A stretch of DNA of 33,389 nt from CAYQEC01 sp964569015. GTDB taxonomy: Bacteria > Actinomycetota > Acidimicrobiia > Spongiisociales > UBA5794. The notes beneath the pieces are model-generated. The model ran no database searches and was not told the DNA's origin. It worked only from the letters and a program-made list of their open reading frames with translations. Below, in pieces: positions 22,047-30,156 of this stretch (positions are counted from its first letter, which is position 1; every line of letters starts with the position of its first letter). The DNA is taken from NCBI GenBank assembly GCA_964569015.1, contig CAZMSN010000017.1, positions 1-33,389 of the forward strand, given 5' to 3'. Position numbers and translations under genes: made by a program.

Positions 22047-22666
22047 GCATGTGGGCCGTCCTGGTTGCCGCAGGATCGGGTAGCCGGTACGGCGATCACA
22101 AGCAACTGGCCGATCTGGCAGGCCGCCCGCTGTGGCAATGGGGCCGAGATACGTTGCTCGAGACGGGCGTTGACGATGTCGTCGTCGTGGGCCCGGTGGC
22201 GGGCGGGATTCCGGGCGGGGCCCGGCGCCGAGATTCCGTGGCCGAAGGGCTCAAGCACGTTCCGGAAGACGCGACGTACGTGCTGGTGCACGATGCTGCC
22301 CGACCGCTGGCGAGCGTGGAATTGACCAGGCGGGTGATCGACCGGCTCGTGATGGGCGACGCCGACGGAGTGATACCCGTTGTCGAGATGAGGGACACGC
22401 TCAAGCAGGTCGAGGAGCACATGGTGACGGCGACGGTGGACCGGTCACGTTTGGCGACGGCGCAGACTCCTCAGGGTTTCCTCGCCGGATCGCTTCGGAG
22501 CGCCCACGACGAGATCGGAGGTGACGTCACCGACGATGCCTCCCTGGTCGAGGAGTGGGGCGGGACCGTGGTGACGGTCGCCGGAGATCCGCACAATCTC
22601 AAGATCACCTACCCCGACGACCTCGCAGTAGCTCGGGCGCTGTTGGAGATCGATCGGGATGTCTGA
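22043..22666 (+). CDS. ispD: 2-C-methyl-D-erythritol 4-phosphate cytidylyltransferase
   Basis: This is the third enzyme of the MEP isoprenoid pathway; it joins CTP and MEP to give CDP-ME. At 207 residues it is shorter than the usual ~230, mainly because the segment between VVVVG and GGARRRDSV is compact. Motifs present are AAGSGSRYG (CTP binding), KQLADLAGRPL, VHDAARP, QTPQGF, TDDASLVE and GDPHNLKITYPDDL. The GTG start overlaps the preceding stop; ATG 22049 is an equally good start. ispF follows directly, and the products feed the polyprenyl synthase encoded at 10079. Confidence 0.94.
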   Translation: MSMWAVLVAAGSGSRYGDHKQLADLAGRPLWQWGRDTLLETGVDDVVVVGPVAGGIPGGARRRDSVAEGLKHVPEDATYVLVHDAARPLASVELTRRVIDRLVMGDADGVIPVVEMRDTLKQVEEHMVTATVDRSRLATAQTPQGFLAGSLRSAHDEIGGDVTDDASLVEEWGGTVVTVAGDPHNLKITYPDDLAVARALLEIDRDV

Positions 22667-22679
22667 CCGGGAGGGCGCC

Positions 22680-23153
22680 ATGCGGATCGGTTGGGGCTTC
22701 GACGCCCATCGAATCGGTGGCGACGGTCCCATGCTCCTGGGAGGCGTTGAAGTAGATCCGGAGCGCGGCCTTCTGGCGACCTCTGACGGCGACGTGGCGC
22801 TGCACGCCCTCGCCGATGCGCTGCTGGGGGCGGCTGCCCTGGGCGATCTCGGTGTGCTCTTCCCGTCTTCGGATGCCCGGTGGCGGGACGCGGACTCGCG
22901 GGATCTGCTCGCTCGGGTCGTCGCGGACGTGCGGCAGGCCGGTCTCGTGGTGTCGTCGGTGGATGTCACCGTCGTCGCCCAAACAGTACGGGTGACGCCC
23001 CATCGTGATGCCATGCGGGCGACCATCGCCTCGATCCTGGGTGTCGAGCCTTCCCGGGTGTCGGTGAAGGCGACCACGACCGACGGCATGGGCTTCATCG
23101 GCAGGGACGAGGGCGTCGCCGCTACCGCCCTTGCGGTGCTCATCGCCGGCTGA
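22680..23153 (+). CDS. ispF: 2-C-methyl-D-erythritol 2,4-cyclodiphosphate synthase
   Basis: This MEP-pathway enzyme cyclises CDP-ME 2-phosphate with release of CMP. It is a homotrimer with zinc and a divalent ion. The 157 residues carry the metal ligands in GFDAHRI (Asp8, His10) and the SDGDVALHALADALLGA helix, then GDLGVLFP and the active-site loop TTTDGMGFIGRDEG (Asp replaces the common Glu). ATG 22680 is preferred over the upstream in-frame ATG 22659 because GGGAGG precedes it and MRIGWGFDAH is the usual opening. It lies 13 bp after ispD. Confidence 0.95.
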   Translation: MRIGWGFDAHRIGGDGPMLLGGVEVDPERGLLATSDGDVALHALADALLGAAALGDLGVLFPSSDARWRDADSRDLLARVVADVRQAGLVVSSVDVTVVAQTVRVTPHRDAMRATIASILGVEPSRVSVKATTTDGMGFIGRDEGVAATALAVLIAG

Positions 23154-23501
23154 GGCGCTCCATCGCCCGAGCTGAACTCCCGGCGACGAGTAGCATCGAG
23201 CCCATGATGACGGCGGCCCTGCGAGCCATGACGATCGTGGTCTGGAGCCTGGCGCACGCTTGCTGGGTGCCGGATCGTGTCGAGCCGCCACTTCTCGAAT
23301 CGGGCCGGTGTCCCACGGCCGAGGCCGTGCAGGCCGAGAGTTCGCCGTCGGAATCTCGCTGCCGCCGCTGGCTGGCACGCCGGGTGACCTCACCTCCGAC
23401 GACCTTCGCCACGATCCGGTAGCCGGCCGTCGCGCCGGCTCGCTGTCACACCGCCCCGCCCTTTCGGGCCGTTCGCGGTGATCGTCTCGAGGAGGCTTAC
23501 G
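23154..23501. other. Gene-poor gap before the secA-like gene, with one possible small ORF
   Basis: The stretch contains a TAGCAT box (23191-23196) 7 nt before ATG 23204, the spacing used by leaderless genes in this window. The frame 23204-23422 (72 codons) starts with a hydrophobic segment (MMTAALRAMTIVVWSLAHACWV) and ends in low-complexity arginine/threonine-rich sequence with no recognisable domain. Hairpins CACGGC-CGAG-GCCGTG and AGCCGGC-N6-GCCGGCT also lie here. It may be a tiny secreted peptide, a decayed gene, or simply the leader of the next gene. Confidence 0.3.
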
Positions 23502-26168
23502 TTGTCCCTGTTGTCTCGCCTGCTGTCGGTGGGCGCCGATCGGCCGCTCCGCAGGCTCGAAACCGATGTCCGAGAAGTGAACCGGCATGCCGAGAGGTTC
23601 GCCGCCTGCCCGGATGCCGTTCTGGTCGCTGAGGCCAACCGCCTCCGCAGCATCTCGACGGCGGAGGAGTGGCCCGAGTCGCCCGGCTCTGATCTCCCGG
23701 TGGCACTCGCCCTCGTTCGCGAGGCTTCCAGGCGCATCATCGGGCAATACCCCTTCGACGTGCAGATGATGGGCGCCTTGGCCCTGACCCGGGGCTGGGT
23801 GGCGGAGATGCAAACCGGCGAGGGCAAGACCCTGGCGGCCGTTCCTGCGGTCTTCGCCTACGCCCTCGCCGGAAGGGGCGTGCACGTCGTCACCGCCAAC
23901 GAGTACCTCGCCGCCCGAGATACCGAGTGGATGGGGGACATCTATCGCTTTCTCGGGCTGCGGGTGGGGGTGACGACCTCGGCGATGGAGCCGGCGGAGA
24001 AGCGAGCCGCCTACCGCTGCGACGTGACCTACGGGACTGCCCGGGAGTTCGGCTTCGATTACCTGCGAGACAACCTCGTCCAGCGCCGCGACGAGGGCGT
24101 GCAGCGGGGGCACTGGTGCGCCATCGTGGACGAGGCCGATTTTGTGTTGCTGGACGAGGCGCGGGTTCCGCTGGTCGTGACCGGGCCGGCGGAGGAAGCC
24201 GCCGCCGAGTGTCACCTCGCCGCCGCAAGCGCCGTCGATCGCCTCCGGGGAGGCGTCGACTATCAGGTCGACGAGGAGAAGCGCACGGTGTGGTTGACCG
24301 CCTCGGGCGCCCGCAAGGTCGAGGAACACCTCGGTGTCGACCTCTACGCCGAGGGGAACGAGGACATGGTGGCGCACGTGCAGCTCGCGCTCCGGGCCGC
24401 CGGAGTCCTGTGGCGCGATCGTGACTACGTCGTGCTGGACGATCGTGTCGAGATCGTCGATGAGTTCACCGGGCGGGTCATCCCGGGACGGCGCTGGGCG
24501 GAAGGCCTCCACCAGGCCGTCGAGGCCAAGGAGGGCGTGACCGTTCGTCTCGAGGCCGAGCCTCTTGCCCAGATCACCACCCGAAGCTACTTCGGGATGT
24601 ATCGCTGCCTGGCCGGGATGACGGGGACCGCGGCAGGCGATGCGGCCGAGTTCGCCGATGCCTACGGCATGCAAGTTGTCGCCATCCCCACCAACCGGCC
24701 GGTCATCCGGGTGGATCACCCCGACGACGTCTACGCCACGGCGGATGCCAAGTACACCGCGGTAGCCGCCGAGATAGCGGCCCGGCACCTGCGGCGGCAG
24801 CCGGTGCTGGTGGGCACGTCCTCGGTGCGGCACTCGGAGTACCTCAGTGTGCTCCTCGATCGGCAGGGAATCCCCCACACGGTGCTCAATGCCAAGCAGG
24901 ATGCCGCCGAAGCGGCCATTGTGGCCGAGGCGGGCAGGCCCGGAGCCGTGACCGTCGCCACCAACATGGCCGGTCGCGGCGTGGACATTCTGCTCGGCGG
25001 GAATCCGGGCGGGCTCGCGGCCGACGAGCTGATGCGACGAGGGATCGACCTTACGAGTCCCGAGGGGCAGGCGGAGCTGGAGCAGATCCTGTCCGGTCTC
25101 GCCGCCGCCTGCCGCGCCGACGGGGAGCTCGTGCGTTCCCTCGGCGGCCTGTTCGTGCTCGGCGTCGGGCGGCAGGAGAGCCGCCGGGTCGACGACCAGC
25201 TCCGGGGCCGGGCCGGGCGCCAGGGGGATCCGGGAGAGAGCCGATTCTGCGTGTCGCTCCAGGACGACCTTGTCGTCGTGTTCGGACCGGCAGACGATCC
25301 TGCCGCGCCCTACGTCACCGCTGGGGACTTCGGCCCCTTGGCCGATCCCCGGGCCGAGCGGATCGTGGTCGCCGCCCAGGCTGCCGTGGAGAGCCGCAAC
25401 CGGGACCTGCGTGAGCACACCCGCAACTTCGATGAGATCATCGACCACCACTACCGGGCCGTCTGTCATGCTCGTCATCGCCTTCTCAGCGGTCGGGACC
25501 TCGGTGCGTGGACGCTCGAGAAGCTGGAAGAGCACGCTGAGGAGATCGGGCTGGGGGCCATGGATCGCTGTCTCCGCCGCGAACACGAGTGCGGCGGCCC
25601 CGCCGTGTGGCCCGAGGTGCAGCGCCGGGTGATGCTGGCGGTGCTGGACCGGGCATGGAGCGACTACCTGGTCGATCGCCGTGACATCCGTCGCTGGATC
25701 AACTTCGTTGCCTTCGGGGGCCGCTACCCGATCACGGAATGGCGTCGCCACGCCGAAGGCGGGCTTGCCGAGCTGTGGCGCGAGGTCGAGGTCGGGTTCC
25801 TGAAGCACCTGCTGTTCAGTCGTGTTTGCTTCTGCTCGCCGGAGCCCGCCACCGACGCTTCCGCCCCGTCACGCCTCTCCTTCGGGAAGTCACGTCTCGC
25901 GCCCGAGTCGCAGCCGCTCTCCGAGGACATACGTCCGCCGGAGGAGGAGGCGGCCCGGGCCCGGGGCGACGCCCACCGCGCGATCTGGCGGCGCGTCGGC
26001 GAGGGGGTGCTGACGGCCGACTGGCTCCAGGGCTTCGCCGGCCCCGCTTTCGAGGAGATCGTGGTCACGCTCGATGACGTCGGAGCGCCCCCGCCGGACG
26101 CGGTGGCGATCGTCGATCTCGACCCAACCGATCCTCACGCCACACGGATCTTCCTGAAGTGCCCGTGA
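23502..26168 (+). CDS. Divergent SecA-family preprotein translocase ATPase (SecA2-like)
   Basis: SecA motors push unfolded preproteins through SecYEG. The 888 residues keep the SecA DEAD-motor landmarks: QTGEGKT (104-110; usually KTGEGKT), TANEYLAARDTEWM, VDEAD (about 209-213; usually VDEVD), GMTGTA, TNMAGRGVDILLGGNPG and LRGRAGRQGDPGESRF. The helical scaffold is diverged (ESRNRDLREHTRNFDEI for the usual RKxxLEYDDV region). The C-terminal zinc-binding SecB site is absent; instead there is a ~90-residue tail (from about 780) of unknown function. TTG 23502 was chosen because GAGGAGG lies 6 nt upstream; GTG 23478 is the in-frame alternative. It is probably a second, specialised SecA, since the housekeeping gene usually lies elsewhere. 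No accessory SecY is nearby. Confidence 0.85.
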   Translation: MSLLSRLLSVGADRPLRRLETDVREVNRHAERFAACPDAVLVAEANRLRSISTAEEWPESPGSDLPVALALVREASRRIIGQYPFDVQMMGALALTRGWVAEMQTGEGKTLAAVPAVFAYALAGRGVHVVTANEYLAARDTEWMGDIYRFLGLRVGVTTSAMEPAEKRAAYRCDVTYGTAREFGFDYLRDNLVQRRDEGVQRGHWCAIVDEADFVLLDEARVPLVVTGPAEEAAAECHLAAASAVDRLRGGVDYQVDEEKRTVWLTASGARKVEEHLGVDLYAEGNEDMVAHVQLALRAAGVLWRDRDYVVLDDRVEIVDEFTGRVIPGRRWAEGLHQAVEAKEGVTVRLEAEPLAQITTRSYFGMYRCLAGMTGTAAGDAAEFADAYGMQVVAIPTNRPVIRVDHPDDVYATADAKYTAVAAEIAARHLRRQPVLVGTSSVRHSEYLSVLLDRQGIPHTVLNAKQDAAEAAIVAEAGRPGAVTVATNMAGRGVDILLGGNPGGLAADELMRRGIDLTSPEGQAELEQILSGLAAACRADGELVRSLGGLFVLGVGRQESRRVDDQLRGRAGRQGDPGESRFCVSLQDDLVVVFGPADDPAAPYVTAGDFGPLADPRAERIVVAAQAAVESRNRDLREHTRNFDEIIDHHYRAVCHARHRLLSGRDLGAWTLEKLEEHAEEIGLGAMDRCLRREHECGGPAVWPEVQRRVMLAVLDRAWSDYLVDRRDIRRWINFVAFGGRYPITEWRRHAEGGLAELWREVEVGFLKHLLFSRVCFCSPEPATDASAPSRLSFGKSRLAPESQPLSEDIRPPEEEAARARGDAHRAIWRRVGEGVLTADWLQGFAGPAFEEIVVTLDDVGAPPPDAVAIVDLDPTDPHATRIFLKCP

Positions 26169-26309
26169 GCCCCTTCTCGGTCACGACGCCGGCCGCGAGC
26201 CCTTCGAGGGCGAGGATTGACGATCGCCTGTGATCGGAGGAAGGAAGCACATCGGCTCTCCTCGGTCGGGCGGGCGTGGCGGCGGTCGGGAGGCCCGGTC
26301 ACACGCTGA

Positions 26310-26315
26310 TAGCAT
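26310..26315 (+). promoter_or_regulatory. -10 box TAGCAT for leaderless cysS
   Basis: TAGCAT ends 8 nt before ATG 26324, and no ribosome site lies between. The same hexamer precedes ATG 23204. Confidence 0.45.
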
Positions 26316-26323
26316 CCCAGGCG

Positions 26324-27730
26324 ATGCGAATCTTCAACACCCTCGGCCGTGAGCTCCAGGAATTCGTGCCCCGCGACCCCGGCAAGGTCGGGATCTACGT
26401 CTGCGGGGCGACGGTGCAGGCCCGACCCCACGTCGGCCATGGCCGCTACGCCGTTGTGTTCGATGTCGTGCGACGCTACTTCGAGTGGCTGGGATACCAG
26501 GTCACCTACGTGCGCAACATCACCGACGTCGACGACAAGATCATCGCCGCCGCCGCCGAGGCGGGCATCACCACCGCCGAGGTGGTCGACACCGCCAACC
26601 GGGCCTTCGAGCATGCCTACGAGGCGCTCGGGGTAGCGCCGCCGACGATCGAGCCGCGGGCCACCGGGCATATTCCCGAGATGCTCGAGATGATCGGTCA
26701 ACTCGTTGCCGCCGGCCACGCCTACGAGGCGGGCGGGGACGTCTACTTCGCGGTCCGCAGCTTCCCCGAGTACGGCAAGCTCTCCGGCAGGGACGTCGAC
26801 GAGCTGCGGTCGGGGGAGCGGATCGAGCCCGGAGAGCACAAGCGCGACCCCCTCGACTTCGCCCTCTGGAAGGCGGCCAAGCCGGGCGAGCCGAGCTGGG
26901 ACTCGCCGTGGGGACCGGGCCGGCCCGGGTGGCACATCGAATGCTCGGCGATGGCGCGGCGCTACCTCGGGGTCGGGTTCGACATCCACGCCGGCGGCAC
27001 CGACCTCGTCTTCCCCCACCACGAGAACGAGATCGCCCAGGCCGAGGCGGCGGTGGAGGGAACCACGTTCTGCCGCTACTGGATGCACAACGGGCTGCTC
27101 AACCTGGGCGGCGAGAAGATGGCGAAATCCACCGGCCGTGTCGTGGATCTCCTCGAGGCGGTCGACCGCTACCCGCCGCTGGCGGTCCGCCTCTTTTTCC
27201 TGAGGACCCACTACCGCAAGCCGCTGGAGTTCAGTGCAGAAGCGCTCGAAGACGCCGCCGCTTCGCTGGAGCGACTGTGGGCGTTTCGTAGGAGAGTCGG
27301 CGGCACGGTGAACGCGGCGCCGGTCCCCGAGGTCATCGAGAGCTTCCGGGCCGCGCTCGACGACGACTTCGACGTCGCCGGAGGTCTGGCCGTTGTCTTC
27401 GAGGTGGTGCGGGAGGGCAACCGCCTGCTCGACGGCGGCGAGCAGGCCGATGCCTGGATCGCTGCCTACGACGTGATGGCGGACGTGCTCGGGCTGATCG
27501 AGCCGGAGACGGAGTTGTCCGATGTCGCCGATCTCTTGACGACGCTGACCGCTGAGTTCGGGGTCACCGTCGCACCCGGACCGGACGCGGTGGAGGCGCT
27601 ACTGGAACGGCGCCGGAAGGCCCGCGCCAACCGCGACTGGACCAGAGCCGACGCGATCCGCGACCGCCTCGGGCAGATCGGCATCGTCATCGAGGACACG
27701 GCTGATGGCACCCGCTGGCATCGGCGATAG
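26324..27730 (+). CDS. cysS: Cysteinyl-tRNA synthetase
   Basis: This class I enzyme charges tRNA-Cys. The 468 residues from ATG 26324 contain zinc-site and HIGH-type motifs, CGATVQARPHVGHGR (Cys27; HVGHG 36-40), then NITDVDDKII, the zinc ligands in WHIECSAMA and HHENEIAQ, and KMAKS (265-269). A helical anticodon-binding part ends in RRKARANRDWTRADAIRDRL. The first motif departs from the common CGPTVYDxxHIGHAR. The frame opens 16 codons earlier at 26276, but those residues are not conserved. The end overlaps rlmB by 26 nt. Confidence 0.95.
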   Translation: MRIFNTLGRELQEFVPRDPGKVGIYVCGATVQARPHVGHGRYAVVFDVVRRYFEWLGYQVTYVRNITDVDDKIIAAAAEAGITTAEVVDTANRAFEHAYEALGVAPPTIEPRATGHIPEMLEMIGQLVAAGHAYEAGGDVYFAVRSFPEYGKLSGRDVDELRSGERIEPGEHKRDPLDFALWKAAKPGEPSWDSPWGPGRPGWHIECSAMARRYLGVGFDIHAGGTDLVFPHHENEIAQAEAAVEGTTFCRYWMHNGLLNLGGEKMAKSTGRVVDLLEAVDRYPPLAVRLFFLRTHYRKPLEFSAEALEDAAASLERLWAFRRRVGGTVNAAPVPEVIESFRAALDDDFDVAGGLAVVFEVVREGNRLLDGGEQADAWIAAYDVMADVLGLIEPETELSDVADLLTTLTAEFGVTVAPGPDAVEALLERRRKARANRDWTRADAIRDRLGQIGIVIEDTADGTRWHRR

Positions 27731-28445
27731 GCTCGAGGGCTTCCATGCCGTCGCGGCCGCGGTCGCCTCGGGGCGGGTGACGAGCCTGAAGGTCGAATCG
27801 TCCCGCCTTCGCCGTGAGACCTACGCGGATCTGGTGGAGAGGGCGAGGGACGCCGGCGTCGCCGTCGAGGAGGTAGACGACGTTCGTGCCCTGGCGGTGA
27901 CCGACGCCCCGCAGGGTCTCGTCGCCAGGGCTCGGCCAATTCCTCCTGTGACGCTCGAGGCGGCCATCGCCAGCAGCGACCCGGCCGCCCTGCTCGTGCT
28001 CGACCATGTCGAGGATCCTCGCAACGTCGGCGCCATCGCTCGTTCCGCCCTCGCCGCCGGCGTTCGCTCGCTGGTGATGGCGACCCGCCGCGCCGCCCCC
28101 CTGGGCGCGACCGCGTTCAAAGCCGCCGCCGGGGCCTTCGAGGACCTCGGTGTCGTCACCGTGGGATCGGTGGCGGGTGCCCTTGGCTCGTTACGCCGAG
28201 CGGGCGTGTGGCTGGTGGGCCTCGACGCCCGGGGAGAGGCGCCCCTGTTCGGATGCGAGCTGCTGGCGGGGCCGGTGGCGCTGGTGGTGGGGGCGGAGGG
28301 CCGCGGCCTGAGTCACCTCGTCTCCGAGCGTGTCGACATTCTGGTGCGGATTCCTCTCGCGGCAGGGGTGGAGAGCCTCAATGCCTCGGTGGCGGCGGCG
28401 CTGGGGTTGTTCGAGCTCGCCAGGATGCGGGGCTGGTTAACCTAG
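27705..28445 (+). CDS. rlmB: SpoU/TrmH-family 2'-O-ribose RNA methyltransferase (RlmB-like)
   Basis: This SAM-dependent knotted methyltransferase probably makes Gm in 23S rRNA; tRNA is the alternative target. The 246 residues start with an L30e-like substrate-binding domain (EGFHAVAAAVASG). The SPOUT domain has the three SpoU motifs: LDHVEDPRNVGAIARSALAAG, VVGAEGRGL and IPLAAGVESLNASVAAAL. ATG 27705 lies inside the end of cysS, so the genes are coupled; cysS-rlmB adjacency is conserved in Gram-positives. The stop TAG doubles as part of a TAGATT promoter box for the tRNA that follows. Confidence 0.92.
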   Translation: MAPAGIGDRLEGFHAVAAAVASGRVTSLKVESSRLRRETYADLVERARDAGVAVEEVDDVRALAVTDAPQGLVARARPIPPVTLEAAIASSDPAALLVLDHVEDPRNVGAIARSALAAGVRSLVMATRRAAPLGATAFKAAAGAFEDLGVVTVGSVAGALGSLRRAGVWLVGLDARGEAPLFGCELLAGPVALVVGAEGRGLSHLVSERVDILVRIPLAAGVESLNASVAAALGLFELARMRGWLT

Positions 28446-28448
28446 ATT
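28443..28448 (+). promoter_or_regulatory. -10 box for the tRNA-Thr gene, overlapping the rlmB stop
   Basis: TAGATT (28443-28448) begins with the rlmB stop codon and ends 5 nt before the mature tRNA 5' end. TAACCT (28438-28443) is a second candidate at 10 nt. Either would leave almost no 5' leader for RNase P. Confidence 0.4.
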
Positions 28449-28453
28449 CTCCT

Positions 28454-28528
28454 GCTGGCGTAGCTCAGCCCGGTTAGAGCAGCCGCCTTGTAAGCGGCAG
28501 GTCGTGGGTTCGAATCCCTCCGCCAGCT
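28454..28528 (+). tRNA. tRNA-Thr (anticodon TGT)
   Basis: The cloverleaf has acceptor stem GCTGGCG (28454-28460) with CGCCAGC (28521-28527), D stem GCTC/GAGC, and anticodon stem GCCGC/GCGGC around loop CTTGTAA (anticodon TGT). The T loop is TTCGAAT. The T stem has one T-T mismatch (28505 with 28519). CCA is not encoded. Confidence 0.95.
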
Positions 28529-28580
28529 CGCGAGACCCGTGCGAGGTCGCGAAATCCGCCTTTCTGTCAGTGCCCGGGGA

Positions 28581-28586
28581 TACGCT
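28581..28586 (+). promoter_or_regulatory. -10 box TACGCT for the leaderless DUF3263 gene
   Basis: TACGCT ends 6 nt before ATG 28593, placing the predicted transcription start at the start codon. It is the same hexamer as at radA. Confidence 0.45.
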
Positions 28587-28592
28587 GCCCTC

Positions 28593-28841
28593 ATGCTGTC
28601 CGAGTGTGACAAGAGGGTGCTCGACTTCGAGGGCGTGTGGTGGCACTACCCGGGCCCCAAAGATCGCGCCGTACGGGACCTCCTCGCCATGAGTTCCACC
28701 CGCTACTACCAGATGCTGCGGCGTCTCGTCGACGATCCCGAGGCCCGTGAATACGCCCCGCTGACCGTGCACCGGTTGCGCAAGATGCGTCGCGACCGGC
28801 GCGAGGCGATCGCGGCCCGCGGCCACGACGTCACGGGATGA
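28593..28841 (+). CDS. DUF3263 small helix-turn-helix-like protein
   Basis: This 82-residue basic protein matches the actinobacterial DUF3263 family. It has an LSECDKRVLDFEGVWWHYPG opening, a helix pair around KDRAVRDLLAMSSTRYYQMLRRLVDDPEA, and an Arg-rich end (HRLRKMRRDRREAI). The RYYQ-L-L pattern looks like a recognition helix, so DNA binding is likely, but no target is known. The upstream frame extends to 28539 without support; ATG 28593 sits just after a -10 box. The permease gene starts 1 nt after its stop. Confidence 0.85.
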   Translation: MLSECDKRVLDFEGVWWHYPGPKDRAVRDLLAMSSTRYYQMLRRLVDDPEAREYAPLTVHRLRKMRRDRREAIAARGHDVTG

Positions 28842-28842
28842 C

Positions 28843-30135
28843 GTGAGCAGCCCGAGCGCCGGCGGTGACGTGACGGTGGGAATCGAAGACGAGCCACGAG
28901 AGCGACGTCCTCTGCCCGACCTCATCACCCGAGCGGGAATCACCGCCTGGAGCCTCGTCGGCATCATCGTCTTCTTGGGGGCGCTGGTGTGGATCGCCCG
29001 CTGGTTCCGGGTGCTGCTGGCGCCCGTGGTGCTGGCGGTCGCCCTCATCTTCGTGTTGAACCCTCTGGTGCGCCGTTTTGTGGCGTTGCATCTCCCGCGG
29101 ATCGTGGCCGCGTTCGTCGCCTTCGCGGTGCTCGCGGGCATCGTCGTGCTCCTCGGCTTCCTGGTGGCGCCGAGCATCAGTGACCAGGCCAAGTCGCTCG
29201 GGACCGACTTCCCCACGATCTACGAGGATTCCACCGCCCAGATCGAGGACCTGATCGAGAGGTTCGGCTTCGGGGAGGTCGACCTCTGGTCGTATGAGCA
29301 GCTCCAGGACTTCGTGCAGGATCCGGATCGTCAAGACCAGATACTGTCGGCGGTATGGGGGAAGATCGGGGCGGTGACGTCGGGCATCTTCGAGGCGATC
29401 TTGGTGTTCTTCGTCGCCCCGGTGGTGGCGTTCTACGTGCTGATCGATCTTCCCCGGGTGAGGGAGGAGGCGATGGGCCTCGTTCCGCAGCGCCACCGGG
29501 CCGAGGTCCTCTACGTGAGCCGCAGGCTCGGCGAGTCGGTGGGAGGATTCCTCCGCGGCCAGGTGCTGGTGGCGATCATCGTGGGGGTGCTGACGAGCGC
29601 CGGCTTCTGGCTCATCGACCTCAAGTTCTGGCTGATCATCGGGATGACCGCGGGCTTCCTCAACATCATCCCCTTCGTGGGGCCCTGGGCCGGCGGCGCC
29701 ATGGGGGTGCTGGTGGGCCTGGTGACCGCCGACGTCACCACCGCTTTCTGGGCGGCGATGGTCGCCCTCGTCGTGCAGCAGATCGACAACAACTTCGTGA
29801 GCCCCACGGTGTTGCGGGCGACGGTGCGGCTCCACCCGGCCGTGGTGATCCTGGTTCTGATCCTCGGCGGCGCCACCGGCGGTCTGTGGGGTGTGTTGCT
29901 GGCCGTTCCCCTCACGGCGTCGCTCAAGATCCTCGGCGGCCACCTGTGGCGTACCCGTGTGCTCGGAAGCTCGTGGGAGGAGGCGATCGAGTCGATCATC
30001 GAGGAGTCGGAGCCTCCCGAGCCGCTGCTCAGCCAGATCCGGCGGGCGGGAGCGGCACATGAGCACAGCACCGTCGAGGTCGGCGGGAGCGCCCCCGAGC
30101 CCGGCGAGGGCCCAGCTGGCGAAGACGGCGGCTGA
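28843..30135 (+). CDS. AI-2E family transporter (TqsA/PerM-like membrane protein)
   Basis: This is a polytopic inner-membrane protein of 430 residues with about seven to eight hydrophobic segments. Paired helices lie near residues 30-110. A large soluble loop follows (about 115-175, rich in acidic residues). Then come the family-typical C-terminal helices with LRGQVLVAIIVGVLTSAGFWLI, IIPFVGPWAGG and the QQIDNNFVSPTVLRATVRLHP signature. Members export small molecules or act as Na+/H+ antiporters; the substrate cannot be told here. The C-terminal ~50 residues form an acidic, low-complexity cytosolic tail. The start is GTG 28843, 1 nt after the DUF3263 stop; GTG 28870 is possible. Confidence 0.9.
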   Translation: MSSPSAGGDVTVGIEDEPRERRPLPDLITRAGITAWSLVGIIVFLGALVWIARWFRVLLAPVVLAVALIFVLNPLVRRFVALHLPRIVAAFVAFAVLAGIVVLLGFLVAPSISDQAKSLGTDFPTIYEDSTAQIEDLIERFGFGEVDLWSYEQLQDFVQDPDRQDQILSAVWGKIGAVTSGIFEAILVFFVAPVVAFYVLIDLPRVREEAMGLVPQRHRAEVLYVSRRLGESVGGFLRGQVLVAIIVGVLTSAGFWLIDLKFWLIIGMTAGFLNIIPFVGPWAGGAMGVLVGLVTADVTTAFWAAMVALVVQQIDNNFVSPTVLRATVRLHPAVVILVLILGGATGGLWGVLLAVPLTASLKILGGHLWRTRVLGSSWEEAIESIIEESEPPEPLLSQIRRAGAAHEHSTVEVGGSAPEPGEGPAGEDGG

Positions 30136-30156
30136 GGCTCGGACGGGAGGGATGAC

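Noticed and set aside
22605..25808. 1,067-codon open frame on the minus strand opposite ispF and the secA-like gene
   Set aside because: It is antisense to two genes with clear family motifs, and its translation is Gly/Arg/His/Pro-rich without domains. Long antisense frames are expected in DNA this GC-rich.
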